Notes under the pieces: model-generated | Told to the model about the DNA's origin: nothing | The model's database searches: none | What the model saw: the letters and a program-made list of their open reading frames with translations, nothing else | Origin: Actinomycetales bacterium | Lineage (GTDB): Bacteria > Actinomycetota > Actinomycetes > Actinomycetales > Cellulomonadaceae | Direction of reading: 5' to 3' | Length of the DNA: 5,059 nt | Assembly: GCA_012514835.1 (NCBI GenBank) | Contig: JAAYZM010000176.1 | Location: forward strand, 1-5,059 | Part shown: positions 1 to 4,952 of the stretch, piece by piece | Layout of the letters: each line of letters starts with the position of its first letter | Numbering within the stretch: the first letter of the stretch is position 1 | Made by a program: the position numbers and the translations under genes

Positions 1-190
1 AGGACGTCGTGAACTGCTCGTACGTGGTCTGGAACGCGCCGGACGCCTGGTCCGTCACGAAGCCCGCGGCGACGAGCTCGTCGACCTGACGCTTGAGGTC
101 GGTGAGCGTGTCGGTGAGGGTCTGCTGGCCCGTGCGCAGACGGCCAGCAGCAGAGTTCATCTCGTCATAGGTGACGTTCACGTTAGCCAT
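1..190 (-). CDS. WXG100 family protein, N-terminal part (runs off left edge)
   Basis: The first 63 codons of a small helical protein are visible, starting at the ATG at 190. WXG100 proteins are ~100-aa helix-turn-helix hairpins that dimerise and are exported by, or act as partners in, type VII (ESX) secretion. Helix 1 covers roughly residues 8-41. The turn follows at about 43-51, where Phe44 stands where the Trp of the classical W-x-G would be (AGFVTDQASGAF). Helix 2 then begins with the FQTTYEQF segment. This Phe-containing turn is, from memory, common in actinobacterial WXG100 proteins. The start is supported by an AAGGGGG Shine-Dalgarno 7 nt upstream. The gene is separated by 129 nt from the operon that ends at 320, so it may be the last member of that transcript or have its own promoter. 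The C-terminus lies outside the window. The family call is fairly safe; the partner and substrate are unknown. Confidence 0.85.
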   Translation of the reverse strand, partial: MANVNVTYDEMNSAAGRLRTGQQTLTDTLTDLKRQVDELVAAGFVTDQASGAFQTTYEQFTTS

Positions 191-197
191 GAGGGGT

Positions 198-204
198 CCC
201 CCTT
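198..204 (-). promoter_or_regulatory. Shine-Dalgarno of the left-edge WXG100 gene, partly in a small hairpin
   Basis: On the minus strand AAGGGGG lies 7 nt before the ATG at 190. The same bases can pair as AGGG (203-200) with CCCT (195-192) around the loop GGAC, which would partly mask the ribosome site. The SD function is a firm reading; the masking is only a possibility, because the stem is just 4 bp. Confidence 0.6.
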
Positions 205-216
205 CAGGTGTGTGGT

Positions 217-232
217 CCGGCCTCTCGGCCGG
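217..232 (-). other. Stem-loop with GAGA (GNRA) tetraloop in the leader of the WXG100 gene
   Basis: CCGGCC (217-222) and GGCCGG (227-232) are perfect complements around a 4-nt loop. Read as minus-strand RNA the loop is GAGA, which fits the stable GNRA class. The hairpin ends 26 nt before the ATG at 190, just upstream of the Shine-Dalgarno. There is no T-run after it (ACCACACACC follows), so it does not look like an intrinsic terminator. It could be an mRNA-stabilising 5' hairpin or a 3' end-protecting structure of the upstream operon message. The structure is seen; the function is inferred. Confidence 0.45.
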
Positions 233-289
233 TTGACGGGGTCCAATGTAGGGCGAGATGTCCGGTTCGCGCGATGGGGACTACTCCCC

Positions 290-298
290 TGTGGACAA
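290..298 (-). promoter_or_regulatory. Perfect match to actinobacterial DnaA-box word TTGTCCACA
   Basis: The minus strand reads TTGTCCACAGG. TTGTCCACA is the consensus DnaA-binding 9-mer described for high-GC actinobacteria, and the trailing GG matches the extended box. It lies in the 129-nt gap between the stop at 320 and the WXG100 start at 190. Only one copy is seen, so this is not an origin. It could be a DnaA-regulated promoter element, a titration site or a chance match. Confidence 0.4.
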
Positions 299-319
299 CC
301 CGGGACGGAGGCGGGTCGC

Positions 320-895
320 TCAGCCCGAGAGCCGCGCGGTGGCGATCAGCGCCTCGACGTCGGGCAGGATCCTGTCGAGCTCGGCCTGGTCACGGCGCTC
401 GAGCGTCAGCAGGTGGTCCTTGGCTCCGCGAGTGCGCCACACCCAGCGCACCTCGACCTGCTCCGACGAACCGAACAGTCCCTTGCGGACCTTCACCCGA
501 CGCACGTAGCGCGCGCCCTCCCCGAGGTGCGGGTGGGGTGCGGGGGTCACCTCGACTCCCAGTCCCGGGTCGTCCACGTGCCCGAGGAGCGGGAGGGTCT
601 CTTCGGCGCTCCCGACCGCGTCGTAGACGGCGAGCGTCAGGAAGACGGGAGGTTCGCAGAGCTCACCGAGCCACAGGAAGAGCGACGAGAGCTCGCGCCC
701 CTCGAACGCCGCGAGGTAGCCCGGGAACCGGGAGACGTACCGGCCGAGCTTGAACCCGTCCGGCTTCCGCGACGCGGGAGAGTGCGCGGCGTCCGCGGCA
801 AAGTTCAAGAGGTCCTGGCCCGTCGGGTCCGTCCACACGAGCGGCACGGGCACCCACGGGACGCTCTCCCCGCCCCAGATGGTCTCCACCGTCAT
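320..895 (-). CDS. Hypothetical 191-aa soluble protein, last gene of the T7SS-associated operon
   Basis: I do not recognise a named family with certainty. The ATG at 895 is chosen because a consensus AAGGAGG sits 6 nt upstream. The open frame extends further upstream, but that sequence is Arg/Ser/Pro-rich shadow of the next gene. No signal peptide or membrane span is seen. The N-terminus has W14-V-P-V-P-L19. A hydrophobic helix and strand follow (residues 60-92, including LFLWLGEL and VFLTLAVYD). A loop contains PAPHPH (118-123). The C-terminus is strand-strand-helix: RYVRRVKVRKG (129-139), QVEVRWVWR (146-154), HLLTLERR (161-168) and a final helix (170-188). This resembles the ends of the 225-aa and 221-aa proteins encoded upstream, suggesting a diverged paralogue, possibly with a Mog1/PsbP-like fold. 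Translation starts 19 nt after the stop of the membrane protein gene. The role is unknown; it is probably a cytosolic accessory or chaperone-like partner. Confidence 0.75.
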   Translation of the reverse strand: MTVETIWGGESVPWVPVPLVWTDPTGQDLLNFAADAAHSPASRKPDGFKLGRYVSRFPGYLAAFEGRELSSLFLWLGELCEPPVFLTLAVYDAVGSAEETLPLLGHVDDPGLGVEVTPAPHPHLGEGARYVRRVKVRKGLFGSSEQVEVRWVWRTRGAKDHLLTLERRDQAELDRILPDVEALIATARLSG

Positions 896-901
896 CGTGC
901 G

Positions 902-908
902 CCTCCTT
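902..908 (-). promoter_or_regulatory. Consensus Shine-Dalgarno AAGGAGG deciding the start at 895
   Basis: AAGGAGG reads on the minus strand with 6 nt to the ATG at 895. It lies in the 19-nt gap after the TGA of the membrane-protein gene. It is the strongest ribosome site in the operon, so this last gene is probably translated independently of the coupled genes before it. Confidence 0.8.
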
Positions 909-914
909 CGTGCG

Positions 915-1778
915 TCATGCGAGCGACTCGCTCGAGGCGAGGTGCTCGCGTGCTCGCCAGAACTGCGTGGTCGCGAAGAGCCCCACCGCGAGGACGAGCG
1001 CCCCGCCGCCGAGCAGGGCGAACGCGGTGATCCGCAGCTCCTCGGGCTCGTCCGGGTCGTTGATCCCGAGCTGGAGCAGGACGCCCGAGGCCCAGAGGGC
1101 CAGGGCGCCGAGCGCGCAGAACCACAGGTCCAGGCGCCAGCGGTACCCGAACCACCGCCAGAAGGTCCGGCCGCGAGAACCCAGGGGCCGCCGCGCCGCC
1201 ACGGCGGGGTGCCGCGGGGCGGAGGCACGCGAGCGCCGACGCAGCCACACGACCTTCTTCAGAAGGCTTCCCCCCACCGCTCCGGCGACACCCGCGAGCA
1301 GGAGCCCGTTGATGAACCACACCGGAGTACGCCCCCCGGGATCGTCACCGAGCAGGCCGCGCGCGGACGCGACGAGGAGCAGGACGGCGACGCCAGCGGT
1401 CACTGCGAGCCACAGCGCGTGCCATCCCACGGGCACGAACCGCACCTGCGCCGTGGTCGAGCCCTGCGGAAGAAGGGCATCGGGCTTGTGGCCGGACGGC
1501 CCGCCCCACCGCCCGCGGCGCGAGAGCTCACCGATCCACAGGAAGCACGTCGCGAGGAGGGGGACGACGGCGGTCGAGATCCCGGTCGCGCTCACGAGGC
1601 CGGCGAGCGACTCGTGGTCCTCGCTCACTGTGGTCGTGGCGACGACGAGCGCGAGGTGCACGGCCGCAAGGACGTAGCCGACCACGAGCGCACCACGGCC
1701 CCCGAGCGCCCGCCAGAACCTCCCGCCGAGGGGGATCTGGGCCCCGTCGAGGTCGCCGCCGCCCGACCCGCGGCTCAT
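915..1778 (-). CDS. Six-transmembrane-segment membrane protein of unknown family
   Basis: This is a 287-aa integral membrane protein. Hydrophobic segments lie at about 30-51, 60-83, 119-141, 153-177 (ending in KKVVW), 216-238 and 250-272. Three features lie between them: a short polar loop (86-114), a very basic loop (179-215, many Arg), and an acidic stretch DDPGG (145-149). An acidic NDPDEPEE turn sits at 240-247. The basic loop predicts a cytosolic position by the positive-inside rule. No enzymatic motif is evident. The ATG at 1778 overlaps the previous stop as ATGA and has no Shine-Dalgarno of its own, so expression likely depends on translational coupling. The motif FWR-x-L/F-G precedes both the first (21-26) and the fifth (206-211) span, a hint of internal duplication. 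It could anchor the neighbouring soluble proteins at the membrane, or be an immunity or translocon-accessory protein for the T7SS substrate upstream. Those roles are inference only. Confidence 0.8.
   Translation of the reverse strand: MSRGSGGGDLDGAQIPLGGRFWRALGGRGALVVGYVLAAVHLALVVATTTVSEDHESLAGLVSATGISTAVVPLLATCFLWIGELSRRGRWGGPSGHKPDALLPQGSTTAQVRFVPVGWHALWLAVTAGVAVLLLVASARGLLGDDPGGRTPVWFINGLLLAGVAGAVGGSLLKKVVWLRRRSRASAPRHPAVAARRPLGSRGRTFWRWFGYRWRLDLWFCALGALALWASGVLLQLGINDPDEPEELRITAFALLGGGALVLAVGLFATTQFWRAREHLASSESLA
1775..1778 (-). other. ATGA stop/start overlap (translational coupling)
   Basis: The TGA of the 225-aa protein gene and the ATG of the membrane-protein gene share bases as ATGA on the minus strand. 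No Shine-Dalgarno precedes this ATG (the upstream bases are GC-rich, with GCGGCCGC). Termination-reinitiation coupling is therefore the likely way the downstream gene is translated. Confidence 0.75.
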
Positions 1779-2452
1779 GCGTCGGGCGCGGCCGCGAAGA
1801 GTCGCTCGCGCGTGAACTCGACGGACCCCGCGATCGCGTCGAAGAGCTGGGCGATGATCTCCGGTCGGCCGATGTCCGGGGCCGTGAAGCGGAGCGCGAG
1901 CACCCGGTCCGAGTCGGGGCGGGGGATGCGGTACAGCACGCTGACCGAGGACGTCTGCTCGTCCTTGCCCTTGAGGACCCCGGACTCCTGCATCCGGGCC
2001 GCGGCGCCCGCGGGCAGCGCACGAAGCTCGGCCCCGGGGTACGCGGCGGCGAGACGCGCCTCGATGTCGGTCTCGTCGGTCTCTCCAGCCGCACGGGCGG
2101 TCTGGTCCGACGACGGCCCCGCAGCGCCGACCGGCACGACGTCGTCCTCGTCCCCGTCCGGCCACTCGACGTCCCGGCCGACCATGGACGCGGCAAAGGG
2201 GACACCGGGCGCGATCTCGAGCGCGAGCGCGAGCGTGTGGGCGTGCATCGACAGTGCGTTCTCCGCAAGATCGCACACCTGCTGGACCGCGTCGCGGCGT
2301 ACCCGGGCGAGGCGGTCGTCCCGACCCACCTGCTCACGGACGACCCGCTGGGCGAAGGCCTTGGTCGTGTCGGGGTCCACCAGGGGGACGTTGACCCACG
2401 AGCCGGGCAGCACGAGACGGACGTGCCCCGGCGTCGTCACCTGCCCGTTCAT
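1775..2452 (-). CDS. Hypothetical 225-aa protein, probable Mog1/PsbP-like (LpqN-like) fold
   Basis: The ATG at 2452 is selected because it overlaps the preceding stop as ATGA and has GGAGG 4 nt upstream. The open frame continues further upstream but is low-complexity Arg/Gly shadow. The protein starts with a strand and Trp motif (LVLPGSWVNVPL, 13-24). A long amphipathic helix follows (about 29-67), then a strand (73-81). An acidic, probably disordered linker (97-130, WPDGDEDD onward) comes next. The C-terminus has paired strands VSVLYRI (170-176) and RVLALRFTAP (183-192) followed by helix 196-213 ending in AIAGSVEF. The LPxxW start combined with a strand-turn-strand-helix end is the pattern I associate with LpqN/PsbP-like proteins of actinobacteria; that is inference. 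It has no signal peptide, so it probably acts in the cytosol. The 221-aa protein just upstream looks like a sister. Its function in the T7SS module is unknown. Confidence 0.75.
   Translation of the reverse strand: MNGQVTTPGHVRLVLPGSWVNVPLVDPDTTKAFAQRVVREQVGRDDRLARVRRDAVQQVCDLAENALSMHAHTLALALEIAPGVPFAASMVGRDVEWPDGDEDDVVPVGAAGPSSDQTARAAGETDETDIEARLAAAYPGAELRALPAGAAARMQESGVLKGKDEQTSSVSVLYRIPRPDSDRVLALRFTAPDIGRPEIIAQLFDAIAGSVEFTRERLFAAAPDA
2449..2452 (-). other. ATGA stop/start overlap (translational coupling)
   Basis: The TGA of the 221-aa protein gene and the ATG of the 225-aa protein gene overlap as ATGA on the minus strand. Here the downstream start also has its own GGAGG (2457-2461), so both coupling and independent initiation are possible. 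Confidence 0.75.
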
Positions 2453-3114
2453 GCGGCCTCCGCCAGGGAGACCTCGAGCCCCTCGAGCAGCTCTCGTGTC
2501 TGGGCGGGCATGTCCTCGAAGGACGCGGGCCGCTCCGCGACGAAGAGGACCTCGACCATGGCGTCCGCCCCCTCGGGGAAGACGCCGAAGCACGTGCGCT
2601 CCTCGAGCACCGCGACCCCGGCCTCGGGGTCCATCAGCCCGACCATCGAGTGCAGTCCGCGCAGCGGCATGCTGCGGAGGTCTCCCTCGAGGCGCGCGGT
2701 GTGCAGGTATCCCGCACCGGGTTCCGGGGACTGGGTGAGCTCCTCGAGCGTCGCGGCGAACCGCTCCGGAGAGCGCTCGACGGACCGTTCGGCCGCCTGG
2801 ACGATGACCACCGCCGAGACCACCCCCAGCTCAGGGATCGGGAGCCACGCACTCACGAGCGCGCTGCCGACCGCGCTGCCGCCGAGCTGCTCGCGCAGGT
2901 TGTGGGCGAGCCCCGCGAGCTCGACCACGAGCCGCCGGCCCGCGTCGTGCGCGACGGCGTCCTCCGGCACCCCGGCGTCGGCGCGCAGGCGCCACGCCCG
3001 GTACGCGGTCTCGGTCGCCCACTCGACGATGTCCACGGTCGGGTCGAGCGGTACGGAGAACCACTCGGGCGGCAGGGCGAGCGAGAAGTCGGCGAGTCGG
3101 CGCACGACCTCCAC
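2449..3114 (-). CDS. Hypothetical 221-aa protein, likely paralogue of the 225-aa neighbour
   Basis: It starts with GTG at 3114, just 1 nt after the TAG of the T7SS-signal protein gene. A modest GGGGA Shine-Dalgarno lies 9 nt upstream inside that gene. No in-frame alternative start lies nearby upstream. The layout is: strand plus Trp motif FSLALPPEWFSVPL (10-23); helix (27-45); helix (52-77); strand SALVSAWLPIPE (84-95); strand VVSAVVIVQ (98-106); helix (116-127); region RSMPLRGLHSMVGLMDPE (147-164); paired strands RTCFGVFP (173-180) and AMVEVLFVAE (185-194); final helix (200-219). It has no signal peptide or membrane span. Its start and end match the pattern of the 225-aa protein (SWVNVPL versus EWFSVPL; paired strands then an amphipathic helix), which suggests an old tandem duplication. 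A cytosolic accessory protein such as a substrate-binding chaperone is plausible but unproven. An immunity protein for the upstream gene product is an alternative. Confidence 0.78.
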   Translation of the reverse strand: MEVVRRLADFSLALPPEWFSVPLDPTVDIVEWATETAYRAWRLRADAGVPEDAVAHDAGRRLVVELAGLAHNLREQLGGSAVGSALVSAWLPIPELGVVSAVVIVQAAERSVERSPERFAATLEELTQSPEPGAGYLHTARLEGDLRSMPLRGLHSMVGLMDPEAGVAVLEERTCFGVFPEGADAMVEVLFVAERPASFEDMPAQTRELLEGLEVSLAEAA

Positions 3115-3115
3115 C

Positions 3116-4528
3116 CTAGTCAGTCCCCGGCGCGTCGAGCCCGAGCAGGTCGTTCACCAGGGTGGCCCCTCCACCGACGATCCCGGGGACGGGCCCGGAG
3201 AGGTGCCCGGTGCCCGTGCCGAGGCCGCCGGCCACGTCCCCGCCCTGAACCGCGTCGACGATCTTGATGCCGCTGCGGATCATCTCGTAGCCGGAGTAGC
3301 CCGCCTCGAGCATCACGAGCAGGTTCGCCTTGTTGTGCACGGCGGCGTCGAAGTAGTCGGCGTACTTGGTCGTGAGGTGGAAGAGGTCCGCGACGTCGTC
3401 GTCGAACTTGAAGAGGTTCTTGAGGTTGAAGGGGTTGCCCTGCTTGAGGGCGCCGCCGAGCGTGTTGAAGAACCCGGCTCCCTCCTTGAACTTGATCATC
3501 CTCGCCATGTCCGTAGGTGACCGGACGAACGGAGACTTGAGCGCGCCGAGGAAGCCTCGGCCGTACGACGGCGAGTTCACGGTGACGCGCGTGAGCGTCG
3601 AGGCCCTTCCGGTGATCCCCGCGAAACCGCCACCCATGGCGCCCCGCATCGCACCCGTCATGGTGCCCCGCAGACGCTGGGCGGCCATCCCGATGAGCTT
3701 GCCGCCATACAGAGACAAGACGCCGACCACGACGGCGAGCAAGAGGTCGCCGAAGCTGCCCTCGCCGTTCGCGAACTTCACGGCCGCGTCGACGATCGCC
3801 ATGATCGCGCCGATCGCGGCGAAGATGAGGAGCAGCTGCCCGAGGCCCGGTACCCACGCGAGGAAGATCGACAGGATCGCCGCCACGTCGCACACGATCT
3901 TGAGGATGTCCCACGCGTAGCCGACGATGCGGACGAACTTGTCCCACCTCGAGTCGTTGACGCCGTCGGCGGCGTCGCCCTCGGTCACGGCGATGATCGA
4001 GTTGATCGCGGTGGTCGCGGCGACCTGCTTGTCGTCACGAGCCGTCTCCCACAGGCGTCGCTCGGTCTCGAGGTTGGTCTGAAGGGTCCCGAGGTAGTCC
4101 TCGCCGGAGTTCAGACGCTTGCGGGTCCGCTCGATCTCGGTGTCGTCCCCCGCGGCGACGGCGGCGTCGTAGGCGTCCTGGCGGCGGCTCACGATGCCGG
4201 TCCACGTGCCCACGGACTCCTCGAGGTTCGCGATGTTGGTCGCGGGGGTACGCGAGGCGTCTTGCGCCGTGCGGAGGTCGCCCGCGTAGATCACGAGCGC
4301 GTCGCCCGTCTCCTTGTAGCGCTTCGTGACCTTGCGGATGTCGGTGGCGACGTCCTCGGCGAGGTCGCGCGTGGCGTCCATCGCGAGGGACTTCTGGTCC
4401 ACCTGGTCCACGATGTCGTCGAGCGTCGACAGAGAGCGGGTGATCGCCTCGGCGATCGCCTGGTACTCCTTGCCCTTCGTGTCGACGAGGTCTGGGTCTC
4501 CGACCAGGACTTGGTATTCGACGTCCAT
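3116..4528 (-). CDS. Putative T7SS-exported protein: N-terminal T7SS signal domain, hydrophobic centre, unassigned C-terminus
   Basis: This is a 470-aa protein. Residues 5-90 match the putative T7SS secretion signal domain pattern of actinobacterial polymorphic-toxin-like proteins: VGDPDLV near the N-terminus, a long helix, then a second helix ending YAGDLRTAQ (81-89). Residues 97-182 form a charged, probably coiled-coil helical stretch. Hydrophobic segments at about 208-226 and 231-250, joined by a PGLGQ turn, and 259-283 could insert in membranes. A Gly/Met-rich stretch (288-307) follows, then a C-terminal part (310-470) with no toxin motif I recognise and a Gly-rich tail (429-456). No clear YxxxD/E export motif is visible. 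The start ATG at 4528 is preferred because GGAG lies 5 nt upstream. GTG at 4534 and ATG at 4531 are in frame alternatives adding 1-2 residues. The gene follows its WXG100-like partner with almost no gap. Likely a secreted effector or a structural T7SS substrate; activity unknown. Confidence 0.8.
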   Translation of the reverse strand: MDVEYQVLVGDPDLVDTKGKEYQAIAEAITRSLSTLDDIVDQVDQKSLAMDATRDLAEDVATDIRKVTKRYKETGDALVIYAGDLRTAQDASRTPATNIANLEESVGTWTGIVSRRQDAYDAAVAAGDDTEIERTRKRLNSGEDYLGTLQTNLETERRLWETARDDKQVAATTAINSIIAVTEGDAADGVNDSRWDKFVRIVGYAWDILKIVCDVAAILSIFLAWVPGLGQLLLIFAAIGAIMAIVDAAVKFANGEGSFGDLLLAVVVGVLSLYGGKLIGMAAQRLRGTMTGAMRGAMGGGFAGITGRASTLTRVTVNSPSYGRGFLGALKSPFVRSPTDMARMIKFKEGAGFFNTLGGALKQGNPFNLKNLFKFDDDVADLFHLTTKYADYFDAAVHNKANLLVMLEAGYSGYEMIRSGIKIVDAVQGGDVAGGLGTGTGHLSGPVPGIVGGGATLVNDLLGLDAPGTD

Positions 4529-4537
4529 CATCACTCC
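4526..4537 (-). promoter_or_regulatory. Coupled junction with three nested start codons (GTG-ATG-ATG) and GGAG
   Basis: On the minus strand GGAG (4537-4534) runs straight into TGATGATGG. The TGA (4533-4531) ends the 111-aa gene. In-frame starts for the next gene lie at 4534 (GTG), 4531 (ATG) and 4528 (ATG). Only the last has a normal 5-nt spacing from GGAG. All three give nearly the same protein. Confidence 0.65.
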
Positions 4538-4866
4538 GCGTGGGGGGACTTGTAGTCGTTCGCGGGAGGCGGGTTCTCGGCCGTCTCCTCGAGCGCCTTC
4601 GCGAGCTCGGTATCAACTTCGGTGAAGCCCTCGATGACCTGAGAGATCGTCTGCTGAAGCACCTTGACGTTCTCGAGCATCTTCTCGCGCCGGATGTCCC
4701 ACTTCTCCGAGAAGTCCACGACCTTGTCCTGGAGGCGCGACGAGCCCGTGGCCTCGGCGACGCCCTTCGCGTTGCCGTTGGCCTTCTCGAACTCGTCGAT
4801 CACGGTGGCGAGGTCGCTCGCGAGCGCGGTGAGGTCGTCCATGTCGAGCTGGATGTCGTAGGACAC
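4531..4866 (-). CDS. WXG100-like helical hairpin protein, 111 aa
   Basis: A small acidic all-helical protein typical in size and layout of the WXG100/ESAT-6-like group. Helix 1 is about residues 9-39. A short turn, TGSSRL (40-45), stands where W-x-G would be. Helix 2 is about 45-96 with F52-x-x-x-W56 near its start and EVD-TELAKAL (83-92) at its end, followed by a Pro-rich tail (NPPPAND, 98-104). The canonical WXG tripeptide is absent, so the assignment rests on the hairpin pattern and context. It starts with GTG at 4866, preceded by a GAGGGGGAG Shine-Dalgarno. It is directly coupled to the T7SS-signal protein gene, as expected for a small partner that pairs with a large substrate for export. 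Its EVDxxLAKA ending is shared with the WXG100-like protein at the right edge, so the two may be related or form a heterodimer. Confidence 0.8.
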   Translation of the reverse strand: MSYDIQLDMDDLTALASDLATVIDEFEKANGNAKGVAEATGSSRLQDKVVDFSEKWDIRREKMLENVKVLQQTISQVIEGFTEVDTELAKALEETAENPPPANDYKSPHAE

Positions 4867-4910
4867 TGCTCCCCCTCGGGTGGTCGTGGGACGTGCGCGG
4901 GCTGTTCAGA

Positions 4911-4945
4911 AACGGAGGGCGCCCCGGACCGGGGCGCCCTCCGTT
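4911..4945 (-). terminator. Perfect 17-bp inverted repeat, probable terminator or attenuator
   Basis: Bases 4911-4927 and 4929-4945 are exact reverse complements around a single central base. The stem is extremely GC-rich, with about 15-16 pairs after allowing a loop. It sits 7 nt beyond the stop at 4953. On the minus strand the stem is followed by only a short pyrimidine run (GTTTCTG), so the U-tract is poor by E. coli standards, though actinobacterial terminators often lack a long one. It lies between two WXG100-like genes, so it probably lets most transcripts end after the first and some read through into the operon. Confidence 0.75.
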
Positions 4946-4952
4946 CGGGGCG

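Noticed and set aside
245..250. TACATT on the minus strand as a -10 box for the left WXG100 gene
   Set aside because: It matches only four of six consensus bases and no -35-like element lies at the right distance (the bases there are CGCGCG-like).
276..289. Hairpin GGGGA-CTAC-TCCCC as a terminator of the operon
   Set aside because: The stem is only 5 bp and no T-run follows on the minus strand.
208..1030. Overlapping plus-strand frames of 181 and 272 codons
   Set aside because: Both are Arg/Gly/Pro-rich mirror readings of the 191-aa minus-strand gene and the adjacent gap.
896..1228. Longer N-terminus for the 191-aa protein (start at 1228 instead of 895)
   Set aside because: The extra 111 residues are Ser/Arg/Gly/Pro low-complexity and antiphase to the membrane protein's coding frame; AAGGAGG 6 nt before 895 clearly marks the real start.
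2217..2238. GCGAGC micro-repeat
   Set aside because: It encodes alternating Leu/Ala codons in a helix/strand of the 225-aa protein and is explained by codon bias.
2453..2593. Longer N-terminus for the 225-aa protein (start at 2593)
   Set aside because: The extension is Arg/Gly-rich shadow of the upstream gene, and the ATG at 2452 has both GGAGG and an ATGA overlap.
750..2738. A 662-codon open frame on the plus strand
   Set aside because: Its translation is Arg/Pro/Ser/Ala-rich low-complexity sequence, antisense to three convincing minus-strand genes with overlapping starts and ribosome sites. It is an artefact of high GC codon bias.
2237..3520. A 427-codon open frame on the plus strand across three minus-strand genes
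   Set aside because: It crosses gene boundaries of the coupled operon and its composition is unlike a folded protein; no ribosome site or homology-like motif seen.
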